In this document: in pieces, positions 8,667 through 12,390 of the stretch
Numbering within the stretch: the stretch's first letter is position 1
Layout of the letters: each line of letters starts with the position of its first letter
DNA from: an uncultured Bacilli bacterium
Lineage (GTDB): Bacteria; Bacillota_I; Bacilli_A; Mycoplasmatales; Mycoplasmoidaceae
Assembly: GCA_904501665.1 (NCBI GenBank)
Contig: CAJGBT010000028.1
Span: forward strand, 1 to 12,390
Length of the DNA stretch: 12,390 nucleotides
Reading direction: 5' to 3'
Translations under genes and position numbers: made by a program
The notes under the pieces: model-generated
The model's database searches: none
What the model saw: only the letters and a program-made list of their open reading frames with translations
Told to the model about the DNA's origin: nothing

Positions 8667-9314
8667 ATGAAAAATTATTCTTTATTTAAACAAGATCAAA
8701 AACAGTTATTAAATTCATTTAATGAAACTTTTTTAGCTATTATTAATTTTTTTAATCAGGAATTAAACCTAATTAAAAATTCTAAAAAAACACAAGATTT
8801 AGATAAGCAATTTGATGAATGTATCAAATTAGATTTGAAAAATTTAAAAGATATTAAAGATATTTTGGATGAATGTATATGAATTATCCAAAAGCATGAA
8901 CCACGAACTAATCATTTGCGCTTAATTATCACTATTATTAATTCTTTAAGTGATTTAAAAAGAATGAGTAGTTATGTAGTTACTTTTTTAAGATTTTTTC
9001 ATAAATATAATTCTAAAATTAATGATAAATTAAAAAACAACCTTATTAAAATCAGTGATTTGAGTTTTAAAACAACTCAAGAATTTTATCAATTAGTCTT
9101 AAAATATAAAAATACAAATATTAAAGAAGAGTCCGATAAACTATTTAATAAATTTTTAAAAGAATATAAAAAATTTTATCCTGATTTTATTAAAGAAAAT
9201 AACAGTCAAAAGCATAATCCTAAGATGATGGCAAGTTATATTATTCTTTTAAAAAATATTGACCGAAGTATTGATCATTGTGTTAATATAGTTGAAAATT
9301 TTATATCTATTTAA
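8667..9314 (+). CDS. phoU: PhoU family phosphate regulator
   Basis: The 215-residue, all-helical cytoplasmic protein has the usual PhoU length and is placed directly after pstB. It would restrain Pst transport and signal phosphate status. The two-repeat PhoU fold is suggested by HLRLIITIINSLSDLKR at about 83-99 and NIDRSIDHCVNIVENF at 197-212. In the second repeat the metal-binding D/E-x3-D pattern is kept (Asp199, Asp203). In the first repeat the matching positions appear to be Lys98 and Ser102, so that metal site looks lost. The start was set at 8667 because AAGGA at 8655-8659 lies seven bases before it; an in-frame alternative at 8634 would overlap pstB. Trp72 is UGA-encoded. The 3' end overlaps the convergent dehydrogenase gene by 8 bp. 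Confidence 0.87.
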
Positions 9315-10356
9315 ATGTTGACATATCAATTACATATCGAAATTTAGCTTTTCCTGTGGTTAATTTTTCATATGCCATATCGATATCTTCAATACCGATG
9401 ATTTCAATTTCTGGATAGATTTTATGCTTAAGTGAGAAATTTAACATTTCTTGCGTGATTTTAATTCCACCTATTAGTGAACCATAAACTTTGCGATGTC
9501 CATTAAAAATTAATCCAGCAGGAGATAATTTTCAATTGTCTTTTGTAGGTGGTAAACCTAATAGAGCTAATTCACCACCAATTTTTAATATTTGTACATA
9601 TTCTAATGGATCATAAACTGTTGGAATCGTTGAAATAACTAGGTCAAATTGTTCTTTAACTTCATCAACGGAACCATATAATTTAACACCTAATTCATCA
9701 GCTTCTTTTTGCTTCTTTTTGTTTCTTGCAATAACACTAACGTCAGCACCTAACTTCTTAGCATATTTAATTGCCATAACACCTAACCCACCAAAACCAG
9801 CAACTGCAACCTTTTGTTTTCTTTTTACTTTTGAAAATACAATGGGAGAATAAGTTGTAATTCCAGCACATAATAAAGGGGCTACATATTCTAATGGTGC
9901 ATTTTTTGGTACCTTAATTACAAAATCTTCATCAACAACAATAGCTTGAGAATATCCACCATATGTAATTTCATTATTGTTGTAATAATCCTTATTACCA
10001 TATGTACCAATGTTTTTTTTACATTGTTGTTCATACCCACATTTACAAAATTCACAATTTCGACAACTATTAACTAAACAACCAACACCAGCATTATCTC
10101 CAACCTTAAATTTTTTTACTTCAGATCCAACAGCCTTTACTATCCCAGCAATTTCATGACCTGGTACTAGTGGATAAATTTCTTGTTTTCATTCACTTCT
10201 TGCACTATGAATATCACTATGACAAATACCAACATATTTAATTTCAATCAAAACATCATGTGGATTTAATGCTCTCCGTTTAATGGTCATAGTTTTGAAT
10301 TTACTATTTTTAGAACTAACTCCTTTTGCTTTAACTGTAATTGGTTTATTTTCCAT
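9307..10356 (-). CDS. Zinc-dependent NAD(P)-dependent alcohol dehydrogenase
   Basis: The 349-residue cytoplasmic medium-chain dehydrogenase/reductase, of the cinnamyl-alcohol/YahK-like branch, would interconvert alcohols and aldehydes with NAD(P)H. Catalytic zinc ligands are Cys45 (GICHSDIH), His67-Glu68 (PGHEIAG) and Cys163. The structural zinc site is Cys98, Cys101, Cys104 and Cys112. The Rossmann motif GFGGLG is at 187-192, followed by VIARNKKKQ, whose basic residues after the second strand suggest NADPH, though this is an inference. Length is normal and Trp is read from UGA (for example Trp56). The start is strongly supported by AGAAGGAG (10363-10370 on this strand) six bases before the ATG. 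The gene is transcribed alone and converges on phoU, with no visible terminator between them. The natural substrate cannot be read from the sequence. Confidence 0.93.
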
Positions 10357-10571
10357 ACACTTCTCCTTCTATCTTAATTACTTCTTGATATATATAAACA
10401 TAAAGATAATAATTATTTTTCTTAAAAAATATTCTAATTTAATTCTACATTAACAAACATTAATCAATACATGAAAAAGTGTTTTTATTAGTTAATTGGT
10501 TAATTCTATAGCTTTTATATAATAAATTTTAAATACTTTATCTAATCTGTTGATTTATAACAAATTTTAAC

Positions 10572-10713
10572 AAAATGAGAATAAAAAAAAACGGGATTGA
10601 AAATAATTTAGTTTTTAGCTGCTACTATTGGTATCTAAAAATAATATATAGCTTTTTTAATTTAAAATCATTTATATTTATTGTTTTAATTTTTATTAGA
10701 GTAGTCTCATTTT
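10572..10713. repeat. Inverted repeat bounding a 142-bp segment, possible invertible element
   Basis: AAAATGAGA at 10572-10580 is the exact reverse complement of TCTCATTTT at 10705-10713. With a one-base gap the arms extend to a shared outer C/G (CAAAATGAGA against CAAAAATGAGA on the other strand). The segment lies upstream of a lipoprotein gene. In Mycoplasma penetrans, promoters of the P35 lipoprotein family lie in short segments bounded by inverted repeats and are switched by inversion. A promoter inside this segment in either orientation was not convincing, so the call is tentative. Confidence 0.35.
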
Positions 10714-10769
10714 TGTGTTTCTTATATATCTATAATATATAAAATATACCTTAAATAATAATAAGTAAG

Positions 10770-10798
10770 TTGTTATATTTATATATTTTTGGTATAAC
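10770..10798 (+). promoter_or_regulatory. Predicted promoter of the small lipoprotein gene
   Basis: TTGTTA at 10770-10775 and TATAAC at 10793-10798 are separated by 17 bp. Transcription would begin near 10805, leaving a leader of about 42 nt that includes the palindrome at 10808-10827 and the ribosome binding site. A TATAAT at 10731-10736 is an alternative without a good -35. Confidence 0.5.
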
Positions 10799-10807
10799 TA
10801 TAGAGTA

Positions 10808-10827
10808 TTTATATTTTAAAATATAAA
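10808..10827. repeat. 20-bp perfect palindrome in the lipoprotein leader
   Basis: TTTATATTTTAAAATATAAA is identical to its reverse complement over all 20 bases. It lies right at the predicted transcription start and ends eight bases before the G5 of the ribosome binding site (10835-10839). It could be an operator for a dimeric regulator or a weak mRNA hairpin. Confidence 0.5.
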
Positions 10828-10846
10828 ACAAAAAGGGGGATAATTT

Positions 10847-11405
10847 ATGAGGTTAAAAAAATTCTTACCATTTTTATTGGGGGGCTTTGGTTGTAGCAGC
10901 AGCACCTATTGCTGGGGTAGTTGTTAGTTGTTCATCATCGAGTACTCCGCCAAATACACAAGGAGGTAGTACTTCACCAAGTACACCAAGTGTTCCAATA
11001 GCAACTAAAGCTGATGTTGAAAAAATTCTAGATAAATTAGATTTTGATAAAAGCAAAATATCACAAGTTTTACCATCTTACATTCAAACATTATTTGTTA
11101 AAAGTAATTTACAAGAACCATTATTAAAAAACATTTTTGATGTTTCTGGTTGAAAAGCTGATAATCTTGGTGACACTTATGAAAATTTGGAATTGATTCC
11201 ATCTGAAAAAAATAATGATTATCAAGCTAGTGATTCTAATGGATCTTTTAGTTTGAAAATAAAATGTAAAGCAACACTAAAAGATAAAAGCACTATTGAA
11301 ACAGATTTCAAGACACTTAAATCTGATAAATTTATGAAAATGAGTGATACAAAAGTACCATCACAAGAAGCTTTAAAAGACAAGAAGATAAATATAAAAA
11401 ATTAG
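10847..11405 (+). pseudogene. Small lipoprotein gene, frameshifted in its signal peptide
   Basis: The ATG at 10847 has a strong ribosome binding site (AGGGGGA at 10834-10840) and starts the peptide MRLKKFLPFLLG, but the frame closes within 27 codons. The downstream frame, open to TAG at 11403-11405, carries the rest of a lipoprotein signal (LVVAAAPIAGVVVSC) and a Ser/Pro/Thr-rich stretch. The two join perfectly if the G6 tract at 10879-10884 had five G. The repaired protein has 185 residues with the lipidated Cys at 28, followed by a charged domain (from about residue 55) whose family I do not recognise. Trp after DVSG is UGA-encoded. The gene is either broken, switched off by G-tract slippage, or affected by a sequence error. 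Its stop is preceded by a slippery heptamer leading into the membrane ORF that overlaps it. Confidence 0.75.
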
Positions 11406-11755
11406 CAATTAGTAGTTTTATATTAACTATTATTGCAATCGTTTTCTTTATTATTGCAATTGCATTAATTATCACCCTTGTAACAAGTAGTAATGGTTAT
11501 GATTTCTTTGAATATTTAGCACCAATGGGAATTTTTGCAATTTTATTTGCTGTCCTTTTTTTGATTATTGGATTGGTAGAGAGTGTTTTATCATTAATTT
11601 GTTCTATATGAACATTAACAGGTGATTGACCTGTTGATGAAGATAAAAAATTACTATGAGGTTTATTATCATTATTGTTGCTCGGATCAATTGGGACATT
11701 AGTTTTTGCTTTTAAAATATCAAACCCTAATAATCATATAGATAAAACAGTTTAA
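11330..11755 (+). CDS. Small multi-spanning membrane protein ORF without a normal start
   Basis: The frame is open from just after a TAA at 11327-11329 to TAA at 11753-11755, up to 141 residues with UGA as Trp. The conserved-looking part begins with KKLAISSFILTIIAIVFF and has three or four membrane helices: one at the start, one or two in LAPMGIFAILFAVLFLIIG and the following segment, and one after DEDKKLLW. It ends in a polar tail. No ATG, GTG or TTG with a ribosome binding site precedes the first helix; the only in-frame ATG (in LAPMG) is inside the membrane region. It overlaps the lipoprotein gene in the -1 frame, so it may be expressed by frameshifting from that gene, or be the headless remnant of a gene. 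No family was recognised. The listed start is the first open codon, not a proposed initiation site. Confidence 0.55.
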
Positions 11756-11786
11756 AAGCACAAAATATAAAGTGATTAATATTAAA

Positions 11787-11810
11787 AAATGCAGCCATAG
11801 GGCTGCATTT
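11787..11810 (-). terminator. Intrinsic terminator of tRNA-Arg, possibly bidirectional
   Basis: AAATGCAGCC (11787-11796) and GGCTGCATTT (11801-11810) form a 10-bp stem with an ATAG loop. On the minus strand the stem is continued by a run of six T, ten bases after the tRNA-Arg 3' end. On the plus strand it follows the membrane ORF with a poorer T tail (ACATTTTA), so it may stop both transcripts. Confidence 0.82.
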
Positions 11811-11819
11811 ACATTTTAA

Positions 11820-11896
11820 TGGCGCGCCTAGAGGGATTCGAACCCCCGACCACACGCTTAGAAGGCGTGTGCTCTATCCAACTGAGCTATAGGCGC
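11820..11896 (-). tRNA. tRNA-Arg (anticodon UCU)
   Basis: The minus strand reads GCGCCTA...TAGGCGC as a perfect 7-bp acceptor stem. There is a D-arm (TAGCTCAGTTGGATAGAGCA) and an anticodon arm ACGCC/GGCGT-like with loop CTTCTAA, anticodon TCT. The T-arm has loop TTCGAAT, the discriminator is G, and the CCA is encoded in the DNA (11820-11822). It decodes AGA, the main Arg codon of A+T-rich genomes. A TAAAAT box on the minus strand nine bases upstream is a likely -10. Confidence 0.96.
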
Positions 11897-12084
11897 ATCT
11901 TTAATATTTTAATACAATAATATGAGTTTATATTTAATAAAATATTAAAAATTATATTTATAACATTATTATTATAAGCTTTCATTATCAAGTAAATTAT
12001 TTTATTTTATCTTTAATCACTTAGATATTAAAGAAGTTAATTAAAAGAAAAACTTAAAATTAAATTTATTTTATCTTTTTTATA

Positions 12085-12090
12085 TAAAAT
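12085..12090 (+). promoter_or_regulatory. Candidate -10 box of tRNA-Leu
   Basis: TAAAAT (within TATATAAAAT) lies 11 bp before the mature tRNA 5' end, suitable for a short precursor. No clear -35 was seen. Confidence 0.4.
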
Positions 12091-12101
12091 TAATGTAGTA
12101 T

Positions 12102-12187
12102 GCTGGAGTGGCGAAATGGCAAACGCAGTAGACTCAAAATCTACCGATAGCAATATCTTGAGGGTTCAAGTCCCTCTTCCAGCACCA
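12102..12187 (+). tRNA. tRNA-Leu (anticodon CAA)
   Basis: An 86-nt class II tRNA. The acceptor stem is GCTGGAG paired with TTCCAGC (one G-U), the anticodon stem is GTAGA/TCTAC with loop CTCAAAA (anticodon CAA), the long variable arm is typical of Leu, the T-arm carries TTCAAGT, and CCA is encoded. It decodes UUG. Confidence 0.95.
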
Positions 12188-12208
12188 TTTTATTATTTTT
12201 TAATTTTG

Positions 12209-12243
12209 AAAACCTAGAAAATATTTAGTTCTAGGTTTTTTTA
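12209..12243 (+). terminator. Intrinsic terminator of tRNA-Leu
   Basis: AAAACCTAG (12209-12217) pairs with CTAGGTTTT (12231-12239) around a 13-nt loop, and the T-run extends to 12242. It lies about 20 bp after the tRNA. Confidence 0.85.
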
Positions 12244-12289
12244 TTTATTTTAGAGTGTTTGAGATAAATTGCCCAGAAATGGGGAAGAT

Positions 12290-12390
12290 ATGGGACAATG
12301 ACATAGACCATCACAGGTCGCACTGATAATTAAAAAAATACAGCTTGACACTCCACTTAAACAACTATATGAGTTTGAGTGAGATATGGG
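12290..12390 (+). CDS. Start of an unidentified gene running off the window
   Basis: From the ATG at 12290 the frame is open to the window end (33 full codons), with two UGA read as Trp. The peptide begins MGQWHRPSQVALIIKK and continues with PLKQLYEFEW. GGGGA at 12281-12285 is a possible ribosome binding site four bases before the ATG. The surrounding 140 bp are much richer in G+C (53 of 140 by hand count) than the rest of the window, which suggests a mobile element or transferred DNA just after the tRNA-Leu. No family was recognised, and the start is uncertain because the frame is open back to 12254. Confidence 0.42.

Larger units (their letters stand above)
10357..10846. other. Long A+T-rich intergenic region between divergent genes
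   Basis: This 490-bp region separates the minus-strand dehydrogenase from the plus-strand lipoprotein and must hold promoters for both. No gene was found. A direct repeat TATAGCTTTT occurs at 10507-10516 and 10647-10656, 140 bp apart. TTTTTAG (10612-10618) and CTAAAAA (10635-10641) can form a hairpin. The inverted repeat, the lipoprotein promoter and the palindrome are listed separately. Unusually for this genome it includes a few G+C-richer patches (ACGGGATTG at 10591). Confidence 0.6.

Noticed and set aside
10612..10641. Hairpin TTTTTAG/CTAAAAA as a terminator or small RNA
   Set aside because: The stem is only 7 bp of mainly A-T pairs with a 16-nt loop and no T-run, and no promoter for an RNA gene was evident.
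10874..11056. Minus-strand 60-codon open frame over the small lipoprotein
   Set aside because: It is the complement of the Ser/Pro/Thr-rich lipoprotein segment and has no ribosome binding site.
1..12390. CRISPR array, rRNA genes or riboswitch
   Set aside because: No regularly spaced repeats, no rRNA-like conserved blocks and no recognisable aptamer structure were seen on either strand.

Overview
The window comes from a mollicute (mycoplasma-type) genome. It is extremely A+T-rich, and several long genes read through only if UGA codes for tryptophan. Examples are the papain-type catalytic Cys-Trp at 5735-5740 and in-frame UGA codons in the secDF, pstB, phoU and alcohol dehydrogenase genes. The secDF-apt order recalls the Mycoplasma pneumoniae group. 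Lipoprotein signal peptides, homopolymer tracts near promoters and start regions, and a possible invertible segment would suit a relative such as Malacoplasma (M. penetrans type), but the species assignment is tentative.

Layout, left to right. Positions 2-100 hold the last 32 codons of an unidentified gene, followed by about 290 bp without a gene that carries stem-loops and a promoter. Positions 392-4696 are an operon of a very large SecDF-like membrane protein (1256 aa) and adenine phosphoribosyltransferase (apt), closed by a strong terminator. Positions 4865-7501 encode an 878-aa surface lipoprotein: a papain-like C1 cysteine peptidase with a lectin-like domain. Its best promoter has a spacer made only of A residues, the layout known from phase-variable mycoplasma lipoprotein promoters. 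Positions 7658-9314 are pstB and phoU, without the usual Pst permease and binding-protein genes beside them. A zinc-dependent alcohol dehydrogenase lies convergently on the minus strand (9307-10356) and overlaps the end of phoU by 8 bp.

A 490-bp intergenic region follows, with inverted repeats, a promoter and a 20-bp palindrome. It leads to a small lipoprotein gene (10847-11405) that is out of frame at a G6 tract inside its signal peptide. The lipoprotein stop codon is immediately preceded by a slippery A_AAA_AAT. A shift to -1 there would join it to a membrane-protein ORF (to 11755) that has no normal start of its own. The right end holds tRNA-Arg(UCU) on the minus strand, tRNA-Leu(CAA) on the plus strand, a terminator, and a 140-bp stretch of clearly higher G+C in which another reading frame begins and runs off the window.

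Functionally, SecDF belongs to protein export, apt to purine salvage, PstB/PhoU to phosphate uptake and its control, and the two lipoproteins to the variable cell surface. The points most worth following up are the poly-A promoter driving a surface protease, the double-frameshift lipoprotein/membrane locus, and the absence of acidic residues from the SecDF membrane segments.
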